Assembly: GCA_019096065.1 (NCBI GenBank)
Contig: JAGUCH010000001.1
Location: 9,858,001 to 9,922,000 of the forward strand
DNA: 64,000 bases
Origin: Paracyclopina nana
Lineage: Eukaryota; Arthropoda; Copepoda; Cyclopoida; Cyclopettidae
Reading direction: 5' to 3'
The notes below the pieces were generated by a model. That model was not told the DNA's origin, did no database searches, and saw only the letters and a program-made list of their open reading frames with translations. Below are positions 11,601 to 21,800 of this stretch, one piece after another. Position 1 is the stretch's first letter. Every line of letters begins with the position of its first letter. The translations under genes were made by a program, and so were the position numbers.

Positions 11601-13002
11601 CCTCTTTTTCGTCCTCTACTGAGCAAATTAAGTCATCTACATATAGTGATCTTGCTAAGAGGTTGTGAGCTAGCGGATTGCTATCTTTGAATTGAGCGAT
11701 GTGCTTGTTGACACAGTATAGCGCCATACATGGAGCAGACGTGGTGCCGAAAGGTACTGATGAGAATTCGTATGCTTCTCCTTGCCAAATGAACCTGTGA
11801 AATTTGCGGTCTTCAGGGAATAACTTGAATCTTAGATACATTTTGCTAATGTCTGCCGTTATGCACACAGGTTTTTGTCTGGCCCTGAGCACTACTTCTA
11901 GGCATTCATTTTGTAGCTTTGGCCCAGGTAGGAGCGCATCATTCAATGACTTTCCATCTCTTGATCTTCTTGCTCCATCAAATACCACCCTGACAGGCAT
12001 GCTCGGTTTGTCATAGCGTTTGACCAGAAGCCAGTTCAAAAACCTCCCCTCCCTGACGATGTCTCCAGGACCCAGCTTCCTGACAAAGTCTAACTTGAGC
12101 CACTCGTTCACTTCTGTGCAGGACTTGTCATATGCCTCCAAGCTATATTGTTTGAGGCGTCGTTCTAACCTGTTTGTATCTTCAAGGACCTCCTCATAAT
12201 TGCAGGCTAATTTCGGCTCGTTTTTCTTCCATAAAGCTGGCACCGCCATTTGACCATTTGCTAGCACCATCGTTTTGGCAAGAATATCTCTAGCACGCTT
12301 TTCATTAAATGACATCAGCGGCGGAGTCTCTCTGATGAAATTGTCCAGATCGTACAGCAGCCTCAGTGATGCATAGGGAGGTTCCAGCGAGCAACAGTGG
12401 CTCGGCTCTTGCAGCTTTAGTGAGGAGACCACTGCCGCATTGGCATCTGGGACAGTTAATTGTTGTTCTGCGTAAGCTACAGTTGGACCCAATCTTGTCG
12501 TGATGAGCACTGGGTCTGATTCCTGAGTGCCTCGAAGGATGGACAGTGGGCTTATGAGCTCAAAGTCGCACTGGCCAATCAACAACTGCGGTGCGTGTGG
12601 AGCAAAGGGTGGAAAGGTGGCCTGAGCCAAATGTGGAAAAGCTTCTTGCAATGCTTTAATTGGTGGCAGTTTCATTGTTGGTTGTAGGTGTGGCAGGGAG
12701 TCTACAGTCAACATGTACGTTTCTTTAGAGGACATTGATCTTATAGTTATTTTTGCATTAACACTTAGGAATTCAGCTTGAGTTCCTACAAATGCTAGGG
12801 TTTTTGACGAAGGATTACCCTGGATGGAGAGTTTGTCCAGCAGTTGCGCTGTGGCTAGAGTTAGTTCGCTGCCATTATCCAGAAATGCATTGACCAGAAC
12901 CTCCACTTCTGGAAACTCCGGATTAGAAGCTAATACAGGGACTACTGGGAACACTACTCTTTGTGATTTATGTAGAATGGGTCGAGTGGTGAGTGCTGCC
13001 AT
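8680..13002 (-). CDS. pol: BEL/Pao pol: protease, RT, RNase H, integrase
   Basis: 1,440 aa from the ATG at 13002, in the same frame as gag. In order: retropepsin-like protease with LDNGSE (Asp ~42; Asn replaces the usual Thr/Ser of DTG/DSG); RT with Asp384 in ITADIS and YVDD at ~454-457; RNase H with FTDAS (~643-647), a PEKE acidic site and WTDSK (~717-721); integrase with an HHCC-like zinc site (HDAMGH...CAMC, ~995-1034) and the triad D1068 (SIDFAG), D1130 (RSDQG) and E1190 (NGAAE). No internal stop or frameshift is seen and all catalytic residues appear present. The C-terminal ~90 residues are acidic. Pol probably starts as a Gag-Pol readthrough product rather than at its own ATG. Confidence 0.95.
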   Translation of the reverse strand: MAALTTRPILHKSQRVVFPVVPVLASNPEFPEVEVLVNAFLDNGSELTLATAQLLDKLSIQGNPSSKTLAFVGTQAEFLSVNAKITIRSMSSKETYMLTVDSLPHLQPTMKLPPIKALQEAFPHLAQATFPPFAPHAPQLLIGQCDFELISPLSILRGTQESDPVLITTRLGPTVAYAEQQLTVPDANAAVVSSLKLQEPSHCCSLEPPYASLRLLYDLDNFIRETPPLMSFNEKRARDILAKTMVLANGQMAVPALWKKNEPKLACNYEEVLEDTNRLERRLKQYSLEAYDKSCTEVNEWLKLDFVRKLGPGDIVREGRFLNWLLVKRYDKPSMPVRVVFDGARRSRDGKSLNDALLPGPKLQNECLEVVLRARQKPVCITADISKMYLRFKLFPEDRKFHRFIWQGEAYEFSSVPFGTTSAPCMALYCVNKHIAQFKDSNPLAHNLLARSLYVDDLICSVEDEKEAALAVDHIIMIMEKAGLPMRKWTCSNPDVLAHLPDDWKATKCHVKDSDHLQTKALGMFIDLTKDAIYFEPPSYTPFEGKPLTLRIMTQYTPRLFDLLGLLSPLLLKPKALIQATCVMRAVTPVAWDTNLELIDSPLAQEICKQWKLYVQDVKNVGIIQFPRALRKSNPIRRILHIFTDASNMAYAACAYEVVHYASNEVTSTLIMSKMRLCSLSSERNIPEKELLGTLMGAYMLRLLENTMDPYDQVHLWTDSKCVLIWLCKPGRTWKQFVGSRVAEIFEITNKYRWRHVKGKDNSADLATRGLTTAKLVENQLWMHGPHWITGPPEEYPDEKIEINDDEKAVLQTSIKGKATDHIAKISTALLELNALRAGTREIPKHLIKNEKQDDAWQLWKTASITNIVNKPETLNYRQLVRRVAFMLQWSNKPREELDPPQLPLIEPDITTKLRAEAKIIGIAQAHQYDEELSYFYKHKTWPQKTQLASLNIFIGQYGEIRMKGRTYTGEPTWIGKSRLVIPKQYAEKVCWFIHDAMGHGYGNITLQAELQKLYYVKAASKIFSAISSTCAMCIVARGKTMQQLMAPLPKQLLPASEVFPFRKISIDFAGPFYIKYGKAGKKVYVLLAICNDTRAIHVEITLDLTAYSLRNALDRMISRTGVPMSIRSDQGANLKRARIEIMYNPRHQELIAKLNQLDWLTIRQSANEIGVQTWTFSPPYAPNCNGAAESAIKNWKRALYKVVGETLLTYDQFITVAKRAESMVNSRPIAILSGHIITPHHFLTRSPGGEILPTIDPEEIDTLPKKYATLERCMQEVWTYWVQGYLARLHKLKKWTTFVKNIKERDPVVVVDPRAHSKRSSWKLGIVDKVYVNADGRVRRVVVKYAVTEEDKNGVSRVVYKYMERPIHFLIPLPGPEDLDQEEQGRNVEDANAEEGEGSDEWEDVEPIPITNMLDEEEFQGPISSRTRKRKNQPTPDLC

Positions 13003-13044
13003 GACAATGTTCCCTGTTGAGTCAGGGCAGCCTGTATTTTGTCA
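13003..13044 (-). promoter_or_regulatory. Candidate gag-pol stop-readthrough site
   Basis: Gag and pol share a frame and are separated only by UGA at 13044-13042. The context is CAA-UGA-CAA; a C after UGA is a known leaky context, and CAA-stop-CAA echoes the tobamovirus type. Thirteen sense codons link the stop to the first pol ATG. Recoding is inferred. Confidence 0.5.
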
Positions 13045-16000
13045 TTGGCTTTCCTTTTTGACCATGGTTTCCACCAAAGATGCAACCATGGCAGTGAGCT
13101 TGTCGATACTCTCTTGTTGTTTTGCCAATGTGGCTGTGACCGGTGATGCTTCAGTCTTCTTTTCGTCCTTCTCTGAGTGATCCTGTTTTCGCTTTCCAGC
13201 TTTAGCTGCCAATGCTTCAAAAGATTCATGCAGCAGAGCATGATGCTGGCTACTGCCGCAGTTCCCACAGGTTGCAGTGGAGGTGCATGATTTCCAGTGG
13301 TGGGCCCCGTTGAGGCATTTGAAACAGGCTTTTGAATTTCTGGCTTGGAAGAACCGCTTAGGATGCTCCATGGCCAAGAACTCCGGACACATGGAAATCT
13401 TGTGTTCTTCTTTGCAGAAGGGGCAATGCGCAAACGTGAAGTGAGCATCTTGCTTGATACTCAAGACCAGCGATGTGCTGTCTGCGTATTGCTCCCAGTC
13501 TTCATCCTCTAATTCTTTGATTGAAAAGGTGACCTTTCCAGGAACGTATGGCTTTGAAAAGAAAGGTTTTCTGTCTTCAAACTTTCTGGTGGGGAAGACA
13601 GGTTTTTGCTCCGTATTGGGCTTTTCCACTAGTGGCTTGTCTGGCAGCTCTCCATAGGTGAGTCTGACTTGTGTGGAGGCCCATTCGTGGAATAAGTCTA
13701 GTGTCATCGAGACTGCTCCTTTGGTGGTGAGGAAGGTGTTAATGTGGTCACGAGTCCCTGGGGCCAGTTTGATATTTTGTATAGCCAGTGTGGCGAAGGC
13801 TGACTGGCTCGTCTTGTCCATGACTCCTTTTGTGCACGCTTTTAGCTGGGCCAGGAAATCTAGGATGTGCTGTCGGGCAATCCTTACCGTGTCACGTTTT
13901 TGCATGTCTACTACTGGCAGAAGCTGCAACTGATGGGTGGCATAGGCGAGCAGCCTCTCCAGGTTGTAGTACTCCTCATCCAAGTCTCGTAGGGCTTGCT
14001 TGTACCCCGTTTTGGTCCTTGGTTGGTTCTTCACAAAGTGATGGGCTGGTCCTCCTCGCGTAGCATTCTTCAGCCTGATGTATTTCTCTTGGTATGACAG
14101 ACCAGCCTCTCGGTGGATGAATTCCCTGAAATCCAGCCTGAATTCGTGGTAGGCATACCGATCGGTTCCATCAAAGGTTGGAGCTTTGAGGTTGTCAAAC
14201 TTGATTGGTCTGTGCTGCTTCTTGTGTCTCACCACTGCGTAGCTGGAGCTAGAAGATGCTGAGGACGAAGAGCTGGAGGAGCCATGTCTTTTAGAGAACA
14301 GCTTTTTCTTTTCTCTTTTTGCTTTCTTCTCTCTCTCTTCGTCTGTGTCCACCGTGGCATCCGTGGCCCAGAAGTCATTTTCATCCTCCTCGGAGCTTGC
14401 CCTTTTCTTCGACTTTTTCGACTTTTTCTTCCCCTCATCGTCTTTCTTGGAACTCCTTGAGCTTTTTGAGGTTCTAGAAGACTTGCTCTCGTTGTCCGAA
14501 TTGGGTTCTTCTTTGACTCTGACATCTCTTTCATATGAGTCCGTGAATGGGTTGTAGAAAAGCTTGGAGCCCTTGGGAGTTCTAGGCTCTTTGGATTCCT
14601 TGATGGCTTTTGCCTTTTTTGCATGCTTGTGTTGGTCTACCCATTTGTAGGCAGTCTCAAGAAGGATGTCATATTTGGTGTCTACGCCGTCGGCCTTTTT
14701 GGCCTTTTCCTCATCCATGGACAGCAAGTCATTCCAGTATTTGATCCAGAGCTCCAGGCAAACTTCCAACTCCTTGATCCTATACGTGGCTTTTTTGACG
14801 TCTTCCCTGGAGTAGTCAGAGTATTTGATGGTGTCGACCATGTTGCGCGCTGCCTGCTCTACATAGAGTCTGGCCTGCTCCACTGCGTGTTCCTTATTGG
14901 CAACCTGCTTTTCACGCTTCTCTTCCTGTCCGTATTGGAGGTTCGATTTTGCAGCCTTGTGCAATTTGCCCAGCAAATTGGCATTTGGAGGTTTGAGCCT
15001 TCTTTCTTCGGCTGCCAATTCCGCTGCCAGACTTTTTGGGTCCACGTCTCCTGAATCCGTCACATATAAAGGTGATGCCGAAGGCTTTTCTTTGGTTGGT
15101 AAACCTTGAGGGATTTCTTCAGTGGGTGAGCTTCGTTTAGACGAGAACTGTGTTGGATTCTTTGCCAGAGCGTGCTTTGCTCCTTCCACCGGCCTCTTGG
15201 CTGGGCCCATGGGCCTGTTAGCTGGCTTCGGCGGAGGAGTTCTCCCCGCATCCAAGTTGGCTTGCATCTGATGGTAAACCCTTGCGGAGAAGGCTTCCTT
15301 GAAGGCCCCAAGTTCATGGTTTGTTTCGTCGATATCCTTGATTAATTCTTCTTCCTGAGCTGCTAGTTGGGCCTCTCTAAGTTCCGCGGCTTCAGCCGAC
15401 TCGCTGAGGATTGAGGTGGCAATCTTAATGGCCGAGTAGGAGCCTGCGACTGTGCTTAGCAGGTTTTCAGATACATCCAAGCTGAGGGCCTTGTGCACGT
15501 CCTTGTATTCCTGCTCGATGTTGATTAAATCAATTCTTTCCATATCCATGTTTTCCATCATCATTCTGATGCTGGACGCAGCGGTGTCCTCGGACCTGAC
15601 CGCATGACGGTAATCTTTGGTCATGGCATTGATGTCCTTGACCTTCTTATTGAGAGCATTCCTCAATGTGGTAGCCCTATTTTGAAGCTCCATGCGCCGA
15701 GCGTTTCTTTTCAGCCTTTCTTCTTTATCCTTGTCCTTTTCGGATGGAGTGCTGCTTTTGGCTTTGGTTTTGGAGTTTTTAGGCTGGCCACCCTTGTTGC
15801 TTGGATTTTGGCCAATCCCAGAGGTACCCGCCTTAGGGCTTTCCTCCACTAAGGTAGGATCCGTGGGCGATATGGACGTGTCATCGCTTCCTTGGTGGCT
15901 CGATGGTCCCGCCTTGGACCTTGTTCCAGACCTGGTATCTGGCATGGCTGGTGACAGGTTGAGGAATCCTCTGACCTCTTCGAGAGACTCTACCCTGTGC

Positions 16001-16119
16001 CCCTGGAGCGACCGTTCAGAAAAGAAGGGCGACGACCGAATTGGTGAAGGCGATCTTCCAAAGAGGGTTTTTCTCGCCGATGGAGGATGAGGCAACTTTG
16101 GCGTGGAATGATCGCTCAT
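13042..16119 (-). CDS. gag: BEL/Pao gag with zinc knuckles
   Basis: 1,025 aa from the ATG at 16119 (the open frame begins at 16128 with TTG). Residues ~80-620 are rich in Lys, Glu and Ser with predicted coiled-coil character. A DUF1759-type capsid region follows (FDGTDRYAYHEFRLDFREF ... YYNLERLLAYATHQL). Three Cys/His clusters near the C-terminus (CPFCKEEH..MC, CFKCLNGAHHWKSC, CGNCGSSQHH) match Pao-type nucleocapsid. The ORF ends at TGA 13044-13042, followed in the same frame, 13 codons later, by the first pol ATG. Gag would form the particle and bind element RNA. Confidence 0.92.
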   Translation of the reverse strand: MSDHSTPKLPHPPSARKTLFGRSPSPIRSSPFFSERSLQGHRVESLEEVRGFLNLSPAMPDTRSGTRSKAGPSSHQGSDDTSISPTDPTLVEESPKAGTSGIGQNPSNKGGQPKNSKTKAKSSTPSEKDKDKEERLKRNARRMELQNRATTLRNALNKKVKDINAMTKDYRHAVRSEDTAASSIRMMMENMDMERIDLINIEQEYKDVHKALSLDVSENLLSTVAGSYSAIKIATSILSESAEAAELREAQLAAQEEELIKDIDETNHELGAFKEAFSARVYHQMQANLDAGRTPPPKPANRPMGPAKRPVEGAKHALAKNPTQFSSKRSSPTEEIPQGLPTKEKPSASPLYVTDSGDVDPKSLAAELAAEERRLKPPNANLLGKLHKAAKSNLQYGQEEKREKQVANKEHAVEQARLYVEQAARNMVDTIKYSDYSREDVKKATYRIKELEVCLELWIKYWNDLLSMDEEKAKKADGVDTKYDILLETAYKWVDQHKHAKKAKAIKESKEPRTPKGSKLFYNPFTDSYERDVRVKEEPNSDNESKSSRTSKSSRSSKKDDEGKKKSKKSKKRASSEEDENDFWATDATVDTDEEREKKAKREKKKLFSKRHGSSSSSSSASSSSSYAVVRHKKQHRPIKFDNLKAPTFDGTDRYAYHEFRLDFREFIHREAGLSYQEKYIRLKNATRGGPAHHFVKNQPRTKTGYKQALRDLDEEYYNLERLLAYATHQLQLLPVVDMQKRDTVRIARQHILDFLAQLKACTKGVMDKTSQSAFATLAIQNIKLAPGTRDHINTFLTTKGAVSMTLDLFHEWASTQVRLTYGELPDKPLVEKPNTEQKPVFPTRKFEDRKPFFSKPYVPGKVTFSIKELEDEDWEQYADSTSLVLSIKQDAHFTFAHCPFCKEEHKISMCPEFLAMEHPKRFFQARNSKACFKCLNGAHHWKSCTSTATCGNCGSSQHHALLHESFEALAAKAGKRKQDHSEKDEKKTEASPVTATLAKQQESIDKLTAMVASLVETMVKKESQ

Positions 16120-16364
16120 AAGTTGCAATCGACAATGACTCGGTAGCTATGTGCTTACCGCATGCAATACGCATTTCATTTAGTTTAGAAAGGTTTATTT
16201 GTCATGAGCAATGCGCAAAATGACAGAAGACTACAAAATTACTCATTTACTAAGTGACTTCGTCTCTTCCTTCAGGTGTGTGGTGATGTACAGCGTCGGC
16301 GACTAGTCAACTCCGTAGATCCACCAGTGATGGGGCGGCTTCCTCCCTTCAGGTTGAAGTTCGT

Positions 16365-16382
16365 GCCCCACGTTGGGCGCCA
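16365..16382 (-). promoter_or_regulatory. tRNA primer-binding site
   Basis: On the minus strand TGGCGCCCAACGTGGGGC lies 5 nt inside the 5' LTR. It has the TGGCGCCC start usual for tRNA-primed elements. The 5' leader from LTR to gag is about 270 bp and shows no ORF. Confidence 0.8.
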
Positions 16383-16387
16383 GTTTT

Positions 16388-16655
16388 TGGTCCAGGATGT
16401 TGACCAAGGAGATCACCTCGACGAGAGTGGTGACAAGATGATCCTCGAAGCGTGGACTCGATCCTGGAGAGGCAAGGGAGATCCTCGACGTCAATGACAA
16501 GAATCTCTTGAATGCCAAAGTAACAGAGAATAAAAGATGCTTTTGAGATCTTTATTCTTAGACATGAAACGTAATACTGCGCAAAAAAAGGTGATGCGCA
16601 CGCAGGCGCAACAATACAATCATATCACGCAACTTCCCCGCACCATCCTGCTCCA
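16388..16655 (-). repeat. 5' LTR of the BEL/Pao element
   Basis: 268 bp, apparently identical to 4780-5047. It should hold the promoter of the element; an AATAAA (16529-16534 on the plus strand) is also present but its use is unknown. Confidence 0.93.
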
Positions 16656-17054
16656 TCATGGACTGGCATGTACGACAGTCCTGGTTGGCCCCGGGGGCTC
16701 TGTAGTGTCTATGCACTCCCAAATCCAGAGACGAAACTCTTGAGCAGCGAGCTTTCCCACACCGTAGGATCACTACCGAAATGAGAGGCCTCTGGGTGAA
16801 CTGAGGCTTCAAATCAGCGCAAGGTGAACAACTCGGGTTGAAAGGCTACGTTTCTAGATTAAGTTCGTTCACTAACACCCAGAGGCCTCTCATTTCGGTA
16901 GTGATCCTACGGTGTGGGAAAGCTCGCTGCTCAAGAGTTTTGTCTCTGGATTTGGGAGTGCATAGACACTACAGAGCCCCCAGGGCCAACCAGGACTGTC
17001 GTACTTGCCAGTCCATGAGGAGACCGCGCGTAGACTAGGGTGGTAGAGGCCCCT

Positions 17055-18810
17055 CATACATGCTTCATATCAGAGATGATCTTGAGCATCGCGCTCATTT
17101 TGAAGCGGCAGTTTCTTCCCAGCAGCTTGCACTAAGTAGAATAGTTGGATCGAAAATGACCTCGAACTGGGATTTTTGGAGCCCACTTAAAAGACATTTT
17201 GGTAAATTCCGTCGAAGTCATTGCTCTATTTGAAAAATAAATGAAACAAAACACATAAGATTCAAGCTTCTGGGTCAGAAAACATTGAAAAAACGCCATT
17301 TGGCACTAAAGAACAACTTTTGAGCTCGAACTTGCTCTTAAAATCGCCCAAACTTTTGTATGGAAGTTCTCGATTTGATCAGTGCTACTAAATGATTCTG
17401 TTGATTAATTCATAAAAGTGCCAGTTTGAGAGCTAATTCAAAATACCACATCTGGATCCTATGTTAAGCTCCGCCCTCCTAATGTTTGCGCAAAAATGTT
17501 GCCGTGAGTTTGCCCGAGGGTTGATACGCCCTCTATTTAGCATTTTGGGTAACTTTTAGCGGAAAATGAAGCCGTTCGTAATTCAGCTTCAATTATGAGC
17601 GCCGTAACATCGATCGCAATAACTAGCATGACATGTGTCACCTGGTAATTTTACTGCGCTTAATTATTACTTGTTTAATATTGTGCTTTTTTGCCATAAT
17701 TCTTTCGATCTTGCAATTTAGCCAGCATTGTATGCGCCATCATAATTATGGAAAAAAACTTTTCTTTCGTTAAAAGTCATCAAAATAGCTAAAATCAGTT
17801 GTAGAGGTTTAGTGAATTGCAATTTAAAAGTTGCTGTGCTGATAATTCGACTTGTTTTACCGTAAGCAGATGATCAATTATAATGCACCCCTTAATAACA
17901 AATTGAAGCTGATGTAACGCTGATATATTGCATGAAATACGGGCATATGATCCATGCCAAAATGTGTCTCAAAAGTAGCCCATAGTGCACATTGGGATAA
18001 AATGGAAAAATCACAACCCCCTTACTGAAAGTGAGGCAAATCAGTTAAGCAAAGGAGAAAAATCAGCCATCTCCATAGAGACCTCCGATCCGGACGAAAT
18101 TTTGCATGTACATTTTTCGTTATGCTCTAATATGAATGCTTCAAAATTTTATTCCAATCGGCTCAATACTTACGAAGTTATGAGCTTCCAAAGTGCCTTG
18201 CTTTGCTTACCGCCTCCCTTACTGAGTTCTATGAGAACAAGCTATTTATCAGCAAAAAGGGCACATTGCGGCATGGTGGATATAAAGAGATAAAGCGTTA
18301 AATCGAGAAAACAAGTACCATTCGCGCTTAGGTGTGAGATTTTGCGTTTAATTTTTGCGGTCAATTTCAAGAAAGCGTTAGCTGACTTGTTTAAAATGTA
18401 ACTTGAGCCTACGCTCAATACAAAAACTCACTTACGACACCCCCCTGAATTGGATGAAAAAACGGAAAATACAAGTGTCCAAAAAATTCCAAGTTTTTTT
18501 CCAATATTCAGACTATTTAAGAAAAACTTAAATACGCAAAAGAAAAGCACATGGTTTATTTCTCGAGAGGTCATGCAAGACAAAGAAAGCGGTTGGCGCA
18601 TCATCATCCAGAGTTTGTGGTCAAGTCGAGTCTTCGCGAAAATTGGATGCTTTGCCCAAGTCCGCAAGGGAAGCTAGAGATAGGGAACGCTCTAGAATTT
18701 CGCCTGCAAAGGATAGAGGAATGAAGTCAACGATACTACCGAAAGGAATTGCCTGATTGAATAATTATTTAGAAGATTTTATGCGTGGCTCTGGCGGCCA
18801 CTAGCTAATT
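17055..18810. other. AT-rich intergenic stretch, no gene seen
   Basis: Only short ORFs (longest ~100 codons, 17985-18293 on plus) without recognisable motifs or splice logic. Several A/T homopolymers. The CTCACTTACGA motif near 18426 is shared with ~4390. Confidence 0.5.
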
Positions 18811-21800
18811 TCAGTTGAATACCAATAAGCTTACACATACATATATACTTGGGCTGAGTAATTTATTGAACGCACGTTGCGTTTCATTATTACCCCAGAG
18901 CTGTTCTCTAAACTCCTCATTGGCGTAGTGCGGCAGTCTCGTCGTTGAGGATGCCTTTCCGGTCAAAGGGTAGATGAATTTGCCCTCCGATCCTGTGCGA
19001 CAGAGCTCATGGAACTCAGGAACCCTCGTATGCGATTTGGAATCAACCTGGTCGTGCAGGTCTGGTAGCACAAACATCGGATGAATTTGCTCAAATAAGG
19101 CCCCTAGGCCACCAGACTTGTGGCTTTGAACTTCGTGTGAAGAGCAACAGCCCTCGGGTGGCCTTCTGCAAAAAATCTGAAAGCAGATTGACCTGGTAGA
19201 GTTCTTTACCCAAACTCTCTCAACCACCCAAAAGTTATACATATTCTGAAAGCTTACTTCATGGAGACTCGCATGGTGTTAATTTTAAAATCCTGGCCTA
19301 TGACTTCCCATAACATAAAATGAAAAACTTTTAGCTCAGTACCACTTCGTTTTAATGGTATCATGTATTTCAATAACCCCCGCCAAAATTGAGAGATCTA
19401 ACTTTTTAAATTTCATAAGCAAGTTGATAGGATGAACAGGAAAAGAGATACAGAGGTACAATTTTTCAAGTAGCAAAACATTTGTAACAATTTAATATAA
19501 AGTATAGTATGTCACTCTATATATCCTTTCCTGACCATTTGCATTCTAGTGATTTGCTCATGAAAAAAGAAAAAAGTTATCCCTTTTGATTTCATGAGGG
19601 GTATTTGAAGCTAGCTAGCTCTACTTGCCGAAAAAAGCACACCGAAGGGAGCTAGAGATTTTTTAAAATTTGATGCTATGAGAAGCTTCAGGCCAGGATT
19701 TTATAAGTACCGTTAAGCAAACCCTTGGGAAATAAGCTTTCAGAAAATATATAGGTTTAGAGGTGGTTGACGAAGTCTAGGTTAGGTTCTCAAGTCAATA
19801 CGCTGTTCTCATATTGCCGGAAAAAGTTAAGCTAAGGAAAAGATAGCTAAGCAAACGCTCAACATTTCAAGCAAATCAGCTGCTTTTTGTGAATGTTGAG
19901 CAACATAACTGGTTTTCATTGCATAATTTCGCTCAACATTCACAAAAAGCAGCTGCTTTGCTTGGAATGTTGAGCATCCCAACGAGAATTACGGAGCAAA
20001 CCTCAATAAGAAATCATTTGATCCTCGATCACTTAGAGTATTTGGAAATGTCTTTTAAGTGCAGTTGTCACTGAATAGTTCATGAAGTATGAAAAAATAA
20101 TCATTCTTGAAAAGTTATTGATAGGGCGTTCTCATATTGGACTTTAGCTTACCAAAACCTGATTTTGGTTAACCAAAAACCTGTTTTCGGTAGGTAGGCA
20201 CTACATAGCGCTTGACTAAAACCAGTTTTTGGTTAACCAAAATCAGGTTTTGTTAAGCTAAAGTCCAATATGAGAACGCCCTGACATGAACATTCCTGAA
20301 TAGTAATTGAATATTCAAATTTTATTCATTATTGAAAAGCTACTGAACATGAGCTCTTGCATAGTTATTGAATTGTCAAGAAGGTTTTGTTGTTGAAAAG
20401 TTGCTGAAATCAACATTACTGAATAGTTCTTGAAAACTTAAGCCTAATTTATTGTTGAAAAGTTGATGATTGAAAGTTATTGAACAGTTATTGAATTATC
20501 AAAAAGTATTCATTATTGATAAGTTGTTGAATTGAACATCACTGAATAGTTCTTGAATAGTCAAGAAGTATTCATTGTTGAAAAGTTGCTGAAATCAACT
20601 CCCAATTAATCGAAAAATAATCTATAATGAAAGTTAGTTGAAAAATATAATCAAGAATATTGAATGAAATACGTTATCGATACTCAATGGATTATTAATC
20701 GATTTGCTTTTCATCACACGCACCATAATGAAGCGTAGAGAAAAAAAAAATATTAGCCCGGTTCCAACACGGGATATCAGCATAGTGCAGTGCGGTAAAC
20801 CAGTTAAGTCAGGTCGAGCTGAGCGCGCGAGCTAGCTGTGACCTGACTATGCTAAAAAGTCAAGTTACGTCTCCTGACTATGCTGATTTACCATGTTGGA
20901 ACCGGGCTATCGTTAACATTGAAAATTCTAATGACCAAGTCAATTAAAAATCATGATTCATGATTTATCGAGCATTCGATAAAAAATCAATTATTGAATA
21001 TTAATCGAATAAAATTTTTGAGAGAGTCGAGAAGTATTCGTCATCGAATCGAGAATCAAAGTTCTCGTTGGGATTTGCTTAGCTATTTTTACCTTTGCTT
21101 AGCTTTTTCCGGCAATATGAACAATAATGTTGAACACACTCACTTCTTGCAAAACATATGCCTTGGCGGTGCTCGCAAATCGTGGGCTGAAATAGCAGAA
21201 TACGAAAGGTGTCCATAGCACATAGGTCATGCCTGTGAAAGTGATGCAGAAATCCAAGGCAGATGGCAGCTGTAAGAGGATGATGCATGACGCTCACTTT
21301 TTTCGAATTACTCCATGCTTACGGAAGCGCCGGTGCACGATACCACGATCTCTTTCAGAGTCCACGGTGTGACGACAATGATGAATGTCAGCGAAATCGC
21401 TGCCATGGACCTGGCCATATTGTATTGATGGCGTCTATCAGCAGCCAAAATGGGTCGAGTTGCGAAGGCAGCTTGACGCTACAATGCCTCGATCACTATT
21501 TAGATTATCTTTAAAAAATGTACGCATTACCCACCTTCAAGTGCAGGATGCTCATGTGCTTGTGTGGGTTGGCCAATGCGCTCTCGAGCAAGAGCTGAGC
21601 TGTCGTGTGCGTCTCCTCGAGGACAGCTGAGTTGGAGGCCGAGCTGTCAGTGCCACGGTCACCGCTGTCACGCTTGAGGCCGGCTAAAAGCATCACCTCT
21701 GCATTAGTTGAAATTAAGGTATTCCTCTCGCGAGCGACTTACGGTCAATGCATGAATGAGCAATTTGGCTGCCTCTCATCTCATGCATTAGCTGCGAGTG

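Larger units (their letters stand above)
4780..16655 (-). mobile_element. Complete BEL/Pao LTR retrotransposon (11,876 bp)
   Basis: Two 268-bp direct repeats (4780-5047 and 16388-16655), each TG...CA, bound the element. A 5-bp target duplication TCATG flanks it at 4775-4779 and 16656-16660. Read on the minus strand the order is 5' LTR, primer-binding site, gag (DUF1759-like region and zinc knuckles), UGA, pol (protease, RT, RNase H, integrase), ORF3, polypurine tract, 3' LTR. Protease before RT and RNase H before integrase, the Pao-type gag and the 5-bp duplication place it in BEL/Pao. Reading base by base I find no difference between the LTRs, so insertion is very recent and the element may be active. 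Confidence 0.95.
4738..17054. mobile_element. Palindromic MITE split by the LTR retrotransposon
   Basis: Left fragment 4738-4779 (GAGGGGCCTCTACCAC...CTCATG) is the reverse complement of 17013-17054. Right fragment 16656-17054 is itself a hairpin with arms of roughly 140 bp around a short spacer near 16810-16860. Removing the retrotransposon and one TCATG copy rejoins a perfect-looking ~436-bp inverted-repeat element with arms near 190 bp. The MITE is therefore older than the retrotransposon. No confident target duplication of the MITE itself is visible. Confidence 0.82.
19805..21122. mobile_element. 1.3-kb inverted-repeat element in the last GPCR intron
   Basis: GTTCTCATATTGCCGGAAAA at 19805 returns inverted at 21103-21122, and flanking AAGCTAAG-type sequence also pairs. 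The interior contains three smaller hairpin elements and AT-rich repeats but no ORF of note. It is probably a composite non-autonomous DNA element. Confidence 0.6.

Noticed and set aside
21011-21122. Similarity of GTTCTCATATTG ends at 19805 and 20128 as a single element family
   Set aside because: The shared TTCTCATATTGG/TTGCCGG words are short and the two elements differ right after; recorded as separate elements.
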